A stretch of 64,000 nucleotides of DNA from Roseomonas sp. (GCA_031180725.1 JAPSLO010000011.1:8477-72476), one strand, 5' to 3'; numbered from the stretch's first letter, positions 1 to 10,812 are shown. Program-made: numbers and translations. The notes: generated by a model not told the origin, from the sequence alone.

Positions 1-70
1 TGGTGGGCGGGGGGGGGGGCGGGGGTTTACACCCCGCCGCCCCCTCCCATTTCGGCCGGAACTGCGCCCT
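1..70. other. G-rich leader upstream of ettA
   Basis: This stretch before the first gene holds a run of about 11 guanines (positions 9-19). A small hairpin follows, with arms GGCGGGG (18-24) and CCCCGCC (32-38). It may be the tail of a terminator for a gene to the left, or a 5' leader. The G run could also be mis-sequenced. No ribosome site stands out before the ATG at 71. Confidence 0.35.
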
Positions 71-1750
<1,680 letters not shown>

Positions 1751-1796
1751 GGGAGGCATCCTTGCCGATCCCAGGGACCTTCCCTGGCGTGGCCAC

Positions 1797-2318
1797 ATGA
1801 CCTCGGCGCTTCTGCGCGCGCCGCGCACGATCAACACGGCCCGGCTCTCGCTGCTGCCGCCGGGGCCGGAACATCTGGACGACCTCATCCGGCTGAAGGG
1901 CGATGAACGCGCCTTCGGCCTGATGCTCCACGGCGTGCGCTCGCCCGAGCGTGCGCGGGAGGAGCTGGAGGACGACATGGAGTTCTGGCTGGTGCGCGGC
2001 TATGGCACCTGGAGCGTCTTCGAGCGTGGCAGCGGCGCCTTCCTGGGCATCTGCGGGCTGATGGAGCGCCCGGACGGCCGTGGCGTGGCGCTGCGCTTTG
2101 CGCTGTGGCCGGAATGCCGCGGCAAGGGCTATGCGCGTGAGGCCGCGAAGGCGGCGCTGGAATTCGGCCACCGCGCGGGGCTGTCCCGCATCATCGCCGT
2201 GGCGCGGGAGACCAACATGGCCTCTCGCGGGGTGCTGGGCGATATCGGCATGCGGGAATGCGGCGAGTTCCGCCACCAGGGTCACCGCATGCTGGTCTTC
2301 GAGAGCCTGGCTGCCTGA
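1797..2318 (+). CDS. GNAT-family N-acetyltransferase
   Basis: A 173-residue acetyltransferase of the RimJ/RimL-like GNAT group, which transfers acetyl from acetyl-CoA to an amine. The acetyl-CoA loop is seen as CRGKGYA (about residues 104-110) after the beta-4 strand ALRFALWPE, and the C-terminal strand ends in HRMLVFESL. The frame is open further upstream, overlapping the end of ettA. The ATG at 1797 was chosen because the protein from there (MTSALLRAPRTINTARLSL) begins with the usual first strand of the family. The substrate cannot be told from sequence. The stop is followed by a hairpin-rich convergent gap. Confidence 0.82.
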   Translation: MTSALLRAPRTINTARLSLLPPGPEHLDDLIRLKGDERAFGLMLHGVRSPERAREELEDDMEFWLVRGYGTWSVFERGSGAFLGICGLMERPDGRGVALRFALWPECRGKGYAREAAKAALEFGHRAGLSRIIAVARETNMASRGVLGDIGMRECGEFRHQGHRMLVFESLAA

Positions 2319-2360
2319 CGGCGGCGGCGCTGGTGATCAGCGCTGCATGCGCCGAATGCA

Positions 2361-2481
2361 GGCGCCCGAAGGGCGCCCGCGTACAGTGCTGCCACGCAAC
2401 CAGGCGCCACGGCGCATCACGCCAGAGGCGTGCCTTCGGCACGGCGGCGCGCTAGCCAGGCGCACGGAGCGCGCGCCTGGC
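2361..2481. terminator. cluster of three stem-loops between convergent genes
   Basis: Three hairpins lie between the acetyltransferase (+) and mlaC (-). The first has arms GGCGCCC (2361-2367) and GGGCGCC (2371-2377) with a GAA loop. The second has CGTGCC (2429-2434) and GGCACG (2438-2443) with a TTC loop. The third has GCCAGGCGC (2455-2463) and GCGCCTGGC (2473-2481). None carries a T tract, so they may stop transcripts weakly or protect 3' ends. The arrangement also resembles a REP-type intergenic repeat. No gene is visible in 2319-2502. Confidence 0.5.
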
Positions 2482-2502
2482 GCCTGAGGGCACATGAGAA
2501 TC

Positions 2503-3153
2503 TCAGCCCCCCTCGCGCGCCGCGAGTTGCTGAATCTGCTGGCGCATCGCCGTCAGCAGCGCCCCGACGCTGCCGTTGTTGCGCGAGATCACGCTGCTGT
2601 ATTCGCTGCGCGTCGTCAGGCGCAGGCTGGTGCCTTCCGCGATCACGTCCACGATCTTCGGCTGGCCGCCCACTTCCGCCACCCGCCAGTCCAGCCCGAA
2701 GGGGGCGGAGCCGGGGCGTTCCACCACGGTGTTCACCAGCACGTCTTCCTCGGTGCGCGCCTGGGTGCGGCCGAGGGCGAAGCGCACGCCCTGGTACTCG
2801 CCGAATCGAGCGGAGAGGTTGCGGATCAGCACCTGCTCGAAAAGCTGCAGATACTCCTGCTGCTGCTCGGCGGTGGCGTTACGCCACCAGCGGCCCAGGA
2901 TGAAGCGGCCGACGCCTTCCACATCCACCGCCCGGCGCAGGATCTGCGCCACGCGCTCGCGGCGTTGTGTCACCGGTGCGCCGGTGGCGTTGATGGCAGC
3001 CACCAGCTCCTCGCCGGTCTGCTGGATGAAACTGGTGGCACGCCCGATGTCCAGCTGCTGCGCATCCGCCTGGCGGCCGGATGCCATGCCGGCCGCCACT
3101 GCGGCGGCGGCCAGCAGCAACAGGCGGCGGGGCGTGACGGGAAGGGTGCTCAT
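2503..3153 (-). CDS. mlaC: MlaC/Ttg2D-type periplasmic phospholipid-binding protein
   Basis: A 216-residue exported protein of the MlaC family, which ferries phospholipids between the outer-membrane MlaA complex and the inner-membrane MlaFEDB importer. The N-terminus has a signal peptide (two arginines, then LLLLAAAAVAAGMASG, cleavage near ADA-QQ at about residue 31). The mature part follows the family pattern: FIQQTGEELVAAIN, a VEGVGRFILGRWWRNATAEQQQEYLQLFEQ-type central segment and IVDVIAEGTSL near the end. It lies 44 bp downstream of mlaA on the same strand, so the two form a lipid-transport unit. MlaF, E and D are not in the window. Confidence 0.88.
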   Translation of the reverse strand: MSTLPVTPRRLLLLAAAAVAAGMASGRQADAQQLDIGRATSFIQQTGEELVAAINATGAPVTQRRERVAQILRRAVDVEGVGRFILGRWWRNATAEQQQEYLQLFEQVLIRNLSARFGEYQGVRFALGRTQARTEEDVLVNTVVERPGSAPFGLDWRVAEVGGQPKIVDVIAEGTSLRLTTRSEYSSVISRNNGSVGALLTAMRQQIQQLAAREGG

Positions 3154-3197
3154 CGGCAGGGCATGGTCCTTGTTGTCGGTAGGCTGGCGTCCGGCGC

Positions 3198-4007
3198 TCA
3201 GCGCCCAAGCGCCTCTGCGCCGGAGCCGGCACCGAGTCCGAAGCCGGGCGTGCCGGGCGCTGCGGTGCCTGGTCCATTGCGGATCTCGGCGGCGCGCCGC
3301 TGGCGATAGGCGCTGCGCAGCGCCGCGTAAGGATCGAGAGAGCCCTGGCGCAGCGTGTCCAGCGGCTCGATCAGCCCCTCACGGGTGTCAAGTACGGTCA
3401 GCCCCGTGCGGGTGATCATCACGGCATCCACGGTATCGTTGCCGGTGATCCAGGTGAGCGGGTTGATCGCGGTGTCCACCCCGACGCCAACCAGGTCGCG
3501 GGGGTTTGACGGTCCCAGCACCGGGATGAACAGGTATGGGCCCTCGGGCGCTCCCCACACTGCCAGGGTCTGGCCGAAATCCTCGGTATGGCCGAGCAGG
3601 CCGAAATCCTTCGCGCGGTCCATGATGCCGCCGACGCCGATCGTGGTGTTGATCACGAAGCGGCCCAAGGTGGTGCCGAAGCGCTGTGTCTCGCCCTGCA
3701 GCGCGTCATTCACCAGGATCACTGGCGTGCGCAGATTGGCCAACACATTGCGGATGCCGGTGCGCACCTCGGGCGGCAGGAAGATGCGATAGGCCTCGGC
3801 GGCGGGACGCAGGATCAGCGTATCGATGCCGTCATTCACGAAATAGCTGGCCCGGTTCAGCGGCTCGATCGGGTCGTTTGTCTGCCGGTACTCGGCCACC
3901 GCCTCGGCATCGTTCGGATCGGGGCGTGTGGCGCAGGCCGAGGTCAGCACAGCCAGCCCGAGGGTGATGCCGAGGCCCAAGCGGGGCAGGCCAAGGCGCC
4001 GAGACAT
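3198..4007 (-). CDS. mlaA: MlaA/VacJ outer-membrane lipoprotein
   Basis: A lipoprotein of the VacJ/MlaA family, which sits in the outer membrane and removes mislocalised phospholipids from the outer leaflet. From the ATG at 4007 it has 269 residues. The signal peptide ends in a lipobox LTSAC with the lipidated cysteine at residue 25. The family hallmark NDPIEPLNRASYFVND follows at about 42-57, then the glycine-rich segment FGTTLGRFVINTTIGVGG and GPYLFIPVLGPSNPRD. The C-terminal 30 residues are a Pro/Gly-rich tail. The frame is open further upstream, but only this start gives a clean signal peptide. A GTG four codons upstream is a possible alternative. First gene of the mlaA-mlaC pair. Confidence 0.9.
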   Translation of the reverse strand: MSRRLGLPRLGLGITLGLAVLTSACATRPDPNDAEAVAEYRQTNDPIEPLNRASYFVNDGIDTLILRPAAEAYRIFLPPEVRTGIRNVLANLRTPVILVNDALQGETQRFGTTLGRFVINTTIGVGGIMDRAKDFGLLGHTEDFGQTLAVWGAPEGPYLFIPVLGPSNPRDLVGVGVDTAINPLTWITGNDTVDAVMITRTGLTVLDTREGLIEPLDTLRQGSLDPYAALRSAYRQRRAAEIRNGPGTAAPGTPGFGLGAGSGAEALGR

Positions 4008-4297
4008 GCGTGTCACCAAATCACCCCCTCCTGGCGGATCCGACGGAGTCGCGCCGACCGGTCGCGCCTCGGGCTTCCTGGGGCGCGTCGTACCCCTTAT
4101 ATGCCCGGCCGGGGCGAAGCGGAACGGCGCAACTGTTGCAGGCAACTGCCGCGGACACATCAGCGGTGGTCGCACTGGGCAGCAGAGGCACCCGGTTGCG
4201 GCTGGAGTAGCACGCAGCTGCTTTCCATTCCCTTGCCTTTTTCCCCGTCTCAGGGGGGAGATCTCCGTCTCGGGGCAAAGATGAGGAGGACGGGACC
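4008..4297. other. divergent intergenic region mlaA / metF
   Basis: 290 bp separate the divergent mlaA and metF starts. I searched it by eye for a SAM or SAH riboswitch because metF follows, and found no recognisable conserved core. A purine-rich ribosome site GAGGAGG (4282-4288) precedes metF. No open frame here has coding character, and no sigma-70 promoter is convincing. Confidence 0.4.
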
Positions 4298-5248
4298 GTG
4301 AACGTCGCCATGGCCGGCACCCTGCAACGTTGGTTGACCGGACCACGCATCGCCGGGCTGCCGCAGCCCACTGAACTGCCGCCGCCCAAGCTTTCCTTCG
4401 AGTTCTTCCCGCCGAAGAACGAGGCGCTGGAACAGCAGCTCTGGGCCGCGATCCGCCGGCTGGAGCCGCTGGCGCCGCGCTTCGTGTCCGTCACCTATGG
4501 TGCTGGCGGCTCCACCCGGGCCCGCACGCATGAGACGGTGAGCCGGCTGGTGAAGGAGACCTCCCTGACCCCAGCCGCCCATCTGACCTGCGTGGGCGCC
4601 ACCCGGGAGGAGGTCGATGAGGTGGCGCGCGGCTATCTGGAAGCCGGCGTGCGCCACATCGTGGCCCTCCGCGGCGATCCGCCGGCCGGCGCCAGCGAGT
4701 ACACACCCCATCCCGGCGGCTATGCCCAGGCCGAGGACCTGGTCCGGGGCCTGCGGAAGATCGCGGATTTTGACATCAGCGTCGGCGCCTATCCGGAAAC
4801 CCACCCGGCTGCGGCCTCGGCCGATGCGGATCTGGACTACCTGAAGCGCAAGATCGATGCCGGGGCGACGCGGGCAATCACCCAGTATTTCTTCGATAGC
4901 GACGTCTATCTGCGCTTCATCGACCGCTGCGCGGCCGCCGGCATCACCTTGCCCATCGTGCCGGGCATCCTGCCGGTGTCGAATTTCAAGCAGGTGCAGA
5001 AGTTCAGCGTCATGTGCGGCGCCTCCGTCCCGGCCTGGATGGCCCGGCTGTTCGAGGGGCTGGATGAGGATGCGGAGACCCGCCGGATGGTGGCCGCGGT
5101 GGTCGCGGCCGAGCAGGTGCGGCTGCTCCAGGCCAATGGCGTGGACGAGTTTCACTTCTACACTCTGAACCGCGCCGACCTGGTCTATGCCATCGCCCAT
5201 CTGCTCGGCGTGCGGCCGAAACCCGCCGAGGGCACGGCAGAGGGCTGA
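4298..5248 (+). CDS. metF: 5,10-methylenetetrahydrofolate reductase
   Basis: MetF is a cytoplasmic FAD enzyme that reduces 5,10-methylene-THF to 5-methyl-THF, the methyl donor for methionine synthesis. The 316-residue protein shows the family signature SFEFFPPKNE (about 31-40). It also has FVSVTYGAGGSTR, ALRGDPP, ITQYFFDSDVYLRFIDRC, PIVPGILPVSN and the C-terminal DEFHFYTLNR. It is about 20 residues longer than E. coli MetF at the N-terminus. The start is GTG at 4298, supported by GAGGAGG nine bases before it. An ATG four codons later lacks a better site. It appears monocistronic, followed by a strong stem-loop. Confidence 0.95.
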   Translation: MNVAMAGTLQRWLTGPRIAGLPQPTELPPPKLSFEFFPPKNEALEQQLWAAIRRLEPLAPRFVSVTYGAGGSTRARTHETVSRLVKETSLTPAAHLTCVGATREEVDEVARGYLEAGVRHIVALRGDPPAGASEYTPHPGGYAQAEDLVRGLRKIADFDISVGAYPETHPAAASADADLDYLKRKIDAGATRAITQYFFDSDVYLRFIDRCAAAGITLPIVPGILPVSNFKQVQKFSVMCGASVPAWMARLFEGLDEDAETRRMVAAVVAAEQVRLLQANGVDEFHFYTLNRADLVYAIAHLLGVRPKPAEGTAEG

Positions 5249-5265
5249 CCTCTCCGCGCGATCTG

Positions 5266-5293
5266 GGGCCTGCACCCGCCTGGGTGCAGGCCC
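5266..5293. terminator. 12-bp perfect stem-loop between convergent genes
   Basis: GGGCCTGCACCC (5266-5277) pairs fully with GGGTGCAGGCCC (5282-5293) across a four-base loop. It lies between the metF stop and the stop of the convergent haloperoxidase gene and can serve both. There is no long T tract on either side, so the terminator call rests on stem strength and position. Confidence 0.68.
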
Positions 5294-5303
5294 TTGCGCG
5301 CGT

Positions 5304-6900
5304 TCAAATCGTCACACGCGTGCCATCGAAGCGCGTGAAGGTGAAGCCGTCGAATGCCTCGCGATAGCTGGCGCGCTCGTCGCGCAGCATGCCGATCGCG
5401 ACTTCCTCACCCAGCGCCAGAGAGGCAGCGGCATCCGACCACCAGTGGATGCCCATCCAATTGCGGCCCATGGCGAAGTTCGTCGCCATCTTGTTGATCT
5501 CCCCACCCACGGTCAGAGGCGGCCCGGCATAGGGCACCAGGCGCGTCGGGTCGGCCGGATCGGGCTGTACCGGGTCGCTGATCACCCGGCTCTCGTCGAA
5601 GGCCTTGAGCAGCGTCGCCACCACGCCTGCGACCGCGGCGCCGCCACCGGGATAGGCGGAGAACAGCGGCGAGCCCTCCGGCGTCACCTGGGTCAGCAGG
5701 CAACTGCCCTGCTTCGCGCTTGTGCGGCCCAGCGCCTCCGAGTGCAGGAAGTCGTCATGCACCGGATAGTCGATTACGCCATTCACCAGCTTCTGCTGCA
5801 CGAGGCCTCCATAGGCTTCGGGCCGAAGCGTCCGGTGGATGAACCATTTCTGCCAGTAGGCCGTGCGCGGTCCCGCGTTGATACCCTGGTTGAGCACGGA
5901 CTGGATGTGCTGCGGGCCGAAGATCGCGGCGCCGGCGGATTGGTTGCGGGATTGCCGGTATGGGTTGGTCGGGTTGAGCGCGGGCTGCGCCACCGGGAAC
6001 ATGCCACCATAGCGCGGATCCGTGCCGGAGGAGGGCGTGAGCAGCAGCAGCGCCACGGCCCAGGACAGGACCGGCCCCTGGCGCACCGATTCCGCCAGGT
6101 CGCGCCCATTCGAGATGTAGCGGGGCGTCGAGTCGTGGCGCGGCTGGCCCGGCACCGCCTGGCCGTTCTGCGCCCTGAGCCAGGCATCCGGCTCGGCCAG
6201 GAAGTCGCTGCCCTGTGCCGCGGGGCGGATGCGGGCGCTGATCCATTGCGCGCCGAAGGGGACGTCGCGCAGCAGCGCCTGCCAATAGACCTCGACCGCC
6301 TCCGCCGCGCGCTCGGCGCTCGCCAGTGCCGGCGGCGCCGGGATCGCGACATGCGTCGGGGTGAGGCCGCATTGCGTCACGGCCATGGTGCCGACCGGAT
6401 TGCCGAGTTCGGCGGATGCCGCCGAGCGGGATCTTCCCGAAATCGGCCGGATCGCCGGTCTGGCAGGCATCGAACAGCGCGCGCCAGGCGGCCTGGTCCA
6501 CCTCGCCGCGCTCGTTGTGCGGCAGGCCGCGCGTGTCGGTCCCGATGCGGTTGGGGTAGCGCGCCTCGTCGTCGTTGGACGGGTGCGGGGCGATGGCGGT
6601 GGCGCCGACCCGCTCCGCGCCGTTCGCGCGCACCTTGGCGGCGTGCTCACGCAGTGCGCTGTCGATGGGGCGCACCGACGGCTCGCTGGCCGCCGGTGGC
6701 GCGGGCGGCTGGGTCACCATGGGCTGGCCGGTCGCCTGGGCGGCGGCGGGCGCGGCCGGTACGCCGCCCCGCGCACTGAGCGCCGCGCCGAGCGCAAGTC
6801 CCGCCCCGCCGATCAGCCCGCGGCGGGCCAGGCCGGTATGGGGTTCCGGTGTCGGGAAGCGTGCCGGTCCTTCGGATGGAATCATGGCGTGACCGCCCAT
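5304..6900 (-). pseudogene. vanadium-haloperoxidase-like PAP2 protein, frameshifted
   Basis: Two overlapping minus-strand frames together encode one secreted protein of about 530 residues of the vanadium-dependent haloperoxidase / PAP2 superfamily. The 5' part (from ATG 6900, after AGGAGG) has a twin-arginine signal ARRGLIGGAG and runs to DFGKIPLGG. The reading then continues in another frame from SAELGNPVG to the end. The switch lies at about 6405-6425 and equals one extra base or two missing bases. The C-terminal part keeps the R...GxH...D motif (GRNWMGIHWWSD). However, the canonical P[SA]GH motif reads YPGGGA, so the acid-base histidine of the family is absent. The gene is either a decaying pseudogene or carries a base-call error; the missing histidine lies well away from the frameshift and argues for functional divergence either way. 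Confidence 0.75.
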
Positions 6901-7099
6901 GGCATCCTCCTGCAAGGTGAGGGAGAGAGCCGTCTGCCGGCGGTTGCGCGGGGCGGTCTAAGGGGCCGAAGCGGGGCCTGGGCCGTCGCCGTGCGGTCGT
7001 GTCATCGAACCGCCGACGCGCGGAGCCTATCACCCGGCCTGCCGGGCCGAGCCGTGGAAAATCGGGGAATCGCGGGGGCGTGCGCCGCTCGCCTCCGCC

Positions 7100-8050
7100 T
7101 CAGGCCGAGAGCCCGACCGCGCGCAGCCGGTCATAGACCGGACGCAGCAGGAAGGGGCTGAGAAAGAGCGGGAATTGGCAGAGCGCGAAGAAGAGCAGGA
7201 TGCGGCTGTCCGTCGCGGCTGGCAGCACGGCCAGGTACAACGCCATGTTGCGGTTGCCGGAGAGCAGCCCGGCGGCCAGCGCCACCTTCGCTCCGGCCAG
7301 CGGCCGCATTACCAGCGCAGTGGCCAGGTTCAGTCCGAAATTGCCAGCGAATGCCAAGGCCACGCCGCCGATTACCCAGAGCGGCTCCGCCAGGATCTTC
7401 GCCTGCAGCCCGTCCATCACGCCGAAGCCGTAGAGCACCACCAGCAGCACCACCGCGCCATCCACCGCGCGTCCGTATCGCGATAGCCTTGCCTCCCCCG
7501 CTGCGCGCCGGATTGCCAGGGAGACGAGCAGCGGCAGCCCCACCACCAGGCCAAGCCGTGCCATCAGCCCGCCCAGCGAAATGGCAAGGTCGATGCCCAT
7601 CAACCCCAGCGCCAGCGGCGGTGCGGTGAAGGGCACCAGAAGGGTGGAGAGCACCGCCACCACCAGGCTGATCTCCCCATCCAGCCCCACCAATCGCGCG
7701 AAGGCCGGGGAGGAGGTGGCGGCGCAGCCGGTGGCCATGATCACCAGCGCCGCGCCGAGCGGGCCATCCATGCCGGTCACCCAGGCCACCGCGAAGGCCA
7801 GCACCGGGCAGGCCAGCATCACCCAGGCCAGCAGCGCGGCGACCAGCAGCGGCCGTTTCAGGTAGCCGACCACCTGCGCGAAATCGACGCGCAGCAGCAC
7901 CAGCGTCATCAGGCAGGCCACCACCGGCGTCACGACGTCGCGCGTGGCAGCCGCCAGGGGCGGGATCAGCACGCCGGCGAAGACGCCGAAGCCCAAAAGC
8001 GCCCCGCCATGCCGGGCCGACCATTCCAGGAAGGCGGTGAAGACACGCAA
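7100..8050 (-). CDS. bile acid:sodium symporter (BASS) family transporter
   Basis: An inner-membrane carrier of about 316 residues with nine or ten hydrophobic segments. The family pattern is visible: FGVFAGVLIPPLA in the first helix, CLMTLVLLRVDF, MATGCAATSSPAFARLVG in the middle, and AGLLSGNRNMALYLAVLP near the end. The latter two correspond to the sodium-site regions of BASS/ACR3-like proteins. The substrate is unknown; bacterial members move bile acids, pantoate or other organic anions. The frame is open far upstream with no ATG. The TTG at 8050 was chosen as the first start before the first helix, so the start is uncertain by up to 30 residues. Divergent from the pentapeptide gene, 60 bp apart. 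Confidence 0.75.
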   Translation of the reverse strand: MRVFTAFLEWSARHGGALLGFGVFAGVLIPPLAAATRDVVTPVVACLMTLVLLRVDFAQVVGYLKRPLLVAALLAWVMLACPVLAFAVAWVTGMDGPLGAALVIMATGCAATSSPAFARLVGLDGEISLVVAVLSTLLVPFTAPPLALGLMGIDLAISLGGLMARLGLVVGLPLLVSLAIRRAAGEARLSRYGRAVDGAVVLLVVLYGFGVMDGLQAKILAEPLWVIGGVALAFAGNFGLNLATALVMRPLAGAKVALAAGLLSGNRNMALYLAVLPAATDSRILLFFALCQFPLFLSPFLLRPVYDRLRAVGLSA

Positions 8051-8110
8051 GGGCGGGGCGATCTGCGGCGGCGGTTGGAGCTGTTCGTTCTGTGTTCTAT
8101 ATCCTCCGGC

Positions 8111-8608
8111 GTGCGCCGCCGTCACCTCCCCCTGCTCCTCGCCCTTGGGCTTTTCGCGTCGGGTCAGGCCGCCGCGGCCTGCAACGACCCTCCGGCACCG
8201 GAGGTCATCTGGCGCCGCTGCTTCCTGGATGGGCGTGACCTGTCCGGCGCGGACCTGACCGGCGCCCATCTGCGCGATACCTCCTTCCAGCGGGCCCGGC
8301 TGAATGGCGCCAAGCTGGTGAGGGTGGATGCGGCCCAGGCGCGTTTCGTCTCGGCAGAGATGAAGGAGGTCGATTTGTCCGAATCCGTGCTGCGGGAGGC
8401 CGACTTCACCCGCGCCCGGCTGAACGGGGCGAAGCTGCTGGGCGCCGATCTGCGCCGTGCCCGGTTGTTCCGCGCCGACCTGACGGGCGCCGACCTCACG
8501 GGCGCGGAACTGGCTGGTGCCGACCTCGTCGCCGCCGTGCTGGATGGCGCCCGTTGGACAGATGGTACCCGCATTTGCGCCGCCGGCAGCGTGGGGATCT
8601 GCAATTGA
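8111..8608 (+). CDS. secreted pentapeptide-repeat protein
   Basis: A 165-residue protein. After a signal peptide (residues 1-23, MRRRHLPLLLALGLFASG...AAAA) it consists of about 18 pentapeptide repeats of A(D/N)LxG type, for example LSGADLTGAHL and GADLTGADLTGAELAGADL. Such repeats fold into a right-handed quadrilateral beta-helix. The cytoplasmic members mimic DNA, but the signal peptide places this one in the periplasm or outside. Two cysteines in the first 15 mature residues (ACNDPP, WRRC) and two at the C-terminus (TRICAA, VGICN) could form disulfides capping the helix. GTG 8111 is the only start giving the signal peptide, and no strong ribosome site is seen. Its stop overlaps the start of uvrD. 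Confidence 0.75.
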   Translation: MRRRHLPLLLALGLFASGQAAAACNDPPAPEVIWRRCFLDGRDLSGADLTGAHLRDTSFQRARLNGAKLVRVDAAQARFVSAEMKEVDLSESVLREADFTRARLNGAKLLGADLRRARLFRADLTGADLTGAELAGADLVAAVLDGARWTDGTRICAAGSVGICN

Positions 8609-10812
8609 GCTACCTCGACAGCCTGAACCCCGAGCAGCGCGAGGCGGTCGAGACGCTGGACGGGCCGCTGCTGGTGCTGGCGGGGGCGGGCACGGGCAAG
8701 ACGCGCGTGCTGACCACGCGCTTCGCCCATATCCTCGTCTCCGGCCGGGCACGGCCTTGGGAAGTGCTGGCGGTGACCTTCACCAACAAGGCGGCGCGGG
8801 AGATGCGCGAGCGTGTCGCTCATATCATCGGCCGCCCGGTGGAAGGGCTCTGGCTCGGTACCTTCCACGCGCTCTGCGCGCGGATGCTGCGGCGGCATGC
8901 GGAGATCGTTGGGCTGAAATCCAGCTTCACCATCCTGGACGCCGATGACCAGACCCGGCTGCTGAAGCAGGTGATGGAAGCCGCCGGCGTGGACCTGAAG
9001 CGCTGGCCCGCGCCGGGGCTGATGGCGGTGATCCAGCGCTGGAAGGATCGCGGCCTGACGCCCGCCCGAGTCACCCCTGCCGAGGACACGGATTACGTCA
9101 ATGGCCGCGCGCGGACGCTGTACGAGGCCTACCAGGCCCGGCTGCGCGACCTGAACGCCGCCGATTTCGGTGACCTGCTGCTGCACATGACGGAGATCCT
9201 CCGCACCCGGCCGGATGTGCTGGCCGACTATCACCGCAGCTTCCGCTACATCCTGGTGGACGAGTACCAGGACACCAATCTGGTGCAGTATCTCTGGCTG
9301 CGCCTGCTGGCCCAGCGCGAGCCGCCGGCGCCACAGAACATCTGCTGCGTCGGCGATGACGACCAGTCCATCTATTCCTGGCGTGGCGCGGAGATTGAGA
9401 ACATCCTGCGCTTCGAGAAGGACTTTCGCGGGGCGCGGATCGTCCGGCTGGAATCCAACTATCGCTCCACGCGGCCGATCCTGGGCGCGGCTTCCGGCCT
9501 GATCGCGCGCAATTCCGGGCGGCTGGGCAAGACCCTGCGCCCCGGCCGGCGGGATGCGGAAGGGGAGAAGGTGCGCGTCGTCTCGCTGTGGGACAGCGAG
9601 GAAGAGGCACGCATGGTCGGCGAGCGGGTCGAGAGCCTTCGCCGCCGCGGTCATCCGCTGAGCGAGATCGCCATCCTGGTGCGTGCCGGCTTCCAGACCC
9701 GCAGCTTCGAGGAAAGGCTGATCGTGCTGGGCCTGCCCTATCGCGTGGTGGGTGGGCTGAAATTCTATGAGCGACAGGAGGTACGCGACGCGCTGGCCTA
9801 TATGCGCGTGATGCACCAGCCGGCCGATGACTTGGCCTTCGAGCGAATCGTCAACACGCCGAAGCGCGGTCTGGGCGAATCCGGCCTGCGCGCCATCCAT
9901 GAACGCGCGCGCGCCGAGCGCATCAGCCTGCACGATGCCGCCGCGCGGATCGTCGAAGGCGATGCACTGAAGCCCAAGCCCCGCGGCGCGCTGCGCGAGC
10001 TGATGCAGGGCTTCGCCCGCTGGCGCCAGGTGAATGAGAAGGAAGGCCATGTCGTCGCCGTGGCGACGCTGCTGGAGGAAAGCGGCTACACGGCGATGTG
10101 GCAGGCCGACAAGAGCCCGGAGGCCCCCGGCCGGCTGGAGAACCTGAAGGAGCTGTTGCGCGCGCTCGCGGACTTCCAGTCGCTCGCCGGATTTCTGGAT
10201 CATGTCGCCCTGGTGATGGAGAATGACGAGAATGCCGAGGGCGACCGGCTGCAGATCATGACCCTGCACGCCGCGAAGGGGCTGGAATTCGACACGGTCT
10301 TCCTGCCGGGCTGGGAGGAAGGCCTCTTCCCCAGCCAGCGCAGCCTGGACGAGGGCGGCGAGAAGGCGCTGGAGGAGGAACGGCGCCTTGCCTATGTCGG
10401 CATTACCCGCGCCCGCAAATCTGCCATCATCAGTCACGCGGCCAATCGCCGCATCTACGGCAACTGGTCCGCCGCCATCCCCAGCCGCTTCCTGGACGAG
10501 CTGCCGGAGGAGATGATCACCCGCGAAGGCGGCAGCGCCATGCGGGTGCAGCGCATGGCGGACGGGCCGAGCGTCTTCGCCGGTGGCGGCCTCTTCGCGC
10601 GCCGCCCGCGCGTGATCGAGGCCGGCGCCTGGGAAGTGAAGGAACGCCCCGCGCAGAGCGCCAGCTTCCAGCGGGGCGACCGCGTGTTCCACGAAAAGTT
10701 CGGCTACGGCACCGTCACCGCGGTGGATGACGACCGCCTGGATGTAGCCTTCGACAAGGCCGGTGACAAACGCGTGCTGGATCGCTTCCTGCGGCGTGCG
10801 GAGGAGGCTTGA
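8605..10812 (+). CDS. uvrD: UvrD/PcrA-type superfamily 1 DNA helicase
   Basis: An ATP-dependent 3'-5' DNA helicase acting in nucleotide excision and mismatch repair and in replication-fork clearance. It has about 735 residues. Motif Q is LNPEQREAV (7-15), Walker A is GAGTGKT (27-33), motif Ia VTFTNKAAREM, Walker B LVDEYQDTN, motif III GDDDQSIYSWRGA, motif IV ESNYRS, motif V TLHAAKGLEFDTVF and motif VI VGITRARK. The C-terminal GDRVFHEKFGYGTVT segment is the Tudor-like RNA-polymerase-binding domain of PcrA/UvrD. The proposed start is the TTG at 8605, overlapping the upstream TGA as TTGA and matching the normal family N-terminus. Its stop overlaps the prmA ATG, so three genes are tightly coupled. 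Confidence 0.93.
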   Translation: MSYLDSLNPEQREAVETLDGPLLVLAGAGTGKTRVLTTRFAHILVSGRARPWEVLAVTFTNKAAREMRERVAHIIGRPVEGLWLGTFHALCARMLRRHAEIVGLKSSFTILDADDQTRLLKQVMEAAGVDLKRWPAPGLMAVIQRWKDRGLTPARVTPAEDTDYVNGRARTLYEAYQARLRDLNAADFGDLLLHMTEILRTRPDVLADYHRSFRYILVDEYQDTNLVQYLWLRLLAQREPPAPQNICCVGDDDQSIYSWRGAEIENILRFEKDFRGARIVRLESNYRSTRPILGAASGLIARNSGRLGKTLRPGRRDAEGEKVRVVSLWDSEEEARMVGERVESLRRRGHPLSEIAILVRAGFQTRSFEERLIVLGLPYRVVGGLKFYERQEVRDALAYMRVMHQPADDLAFERIVNTPKRGLGESGLRAIHERARAERISLHDAAARIVEGDALKPKPRGALRELMQGFARWRQVNEKEGHVVAVATLLEESGYTAMWQADKSPEAPGRLENLKELLRALADFQSLAGFLDHVALVMENDENAEGDRLQIMTLHAAKGLEFDTVFLPGWEEGLFPSQRSLDEGGEKALEEERRLAYVGITRARKSAIISHAANRRIYGNWSAAIPSRFLDELPEEMITREGGSAMRVQRMADGPSVFAGGGLFARRPRVIEAGAWEVKERPAQSASFQRGDRVFHEKFGYGTVTAVDDDRLDVAFDKAGDKRVLDRFLRRAEEA

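Noticed and set aside
4008-4297. Possible SAM or SAH riboswitch before metF
   Set aside because: I looked for the conserved cores of SAM-I, SAM-II and SAH aptamers and found none; only ordinary GC-rich hairpins are present.
8164-10692. Very long open frame (842 codons) on the minus strand opposite uvrD
   Set aside because: The plus strand encodes a full UvrD with every helicase motif in order. The opposite frame is open only because high GC3 codons rarely give stops on the complement, and its translation is low-complexity His/Gln/Ala-rich.
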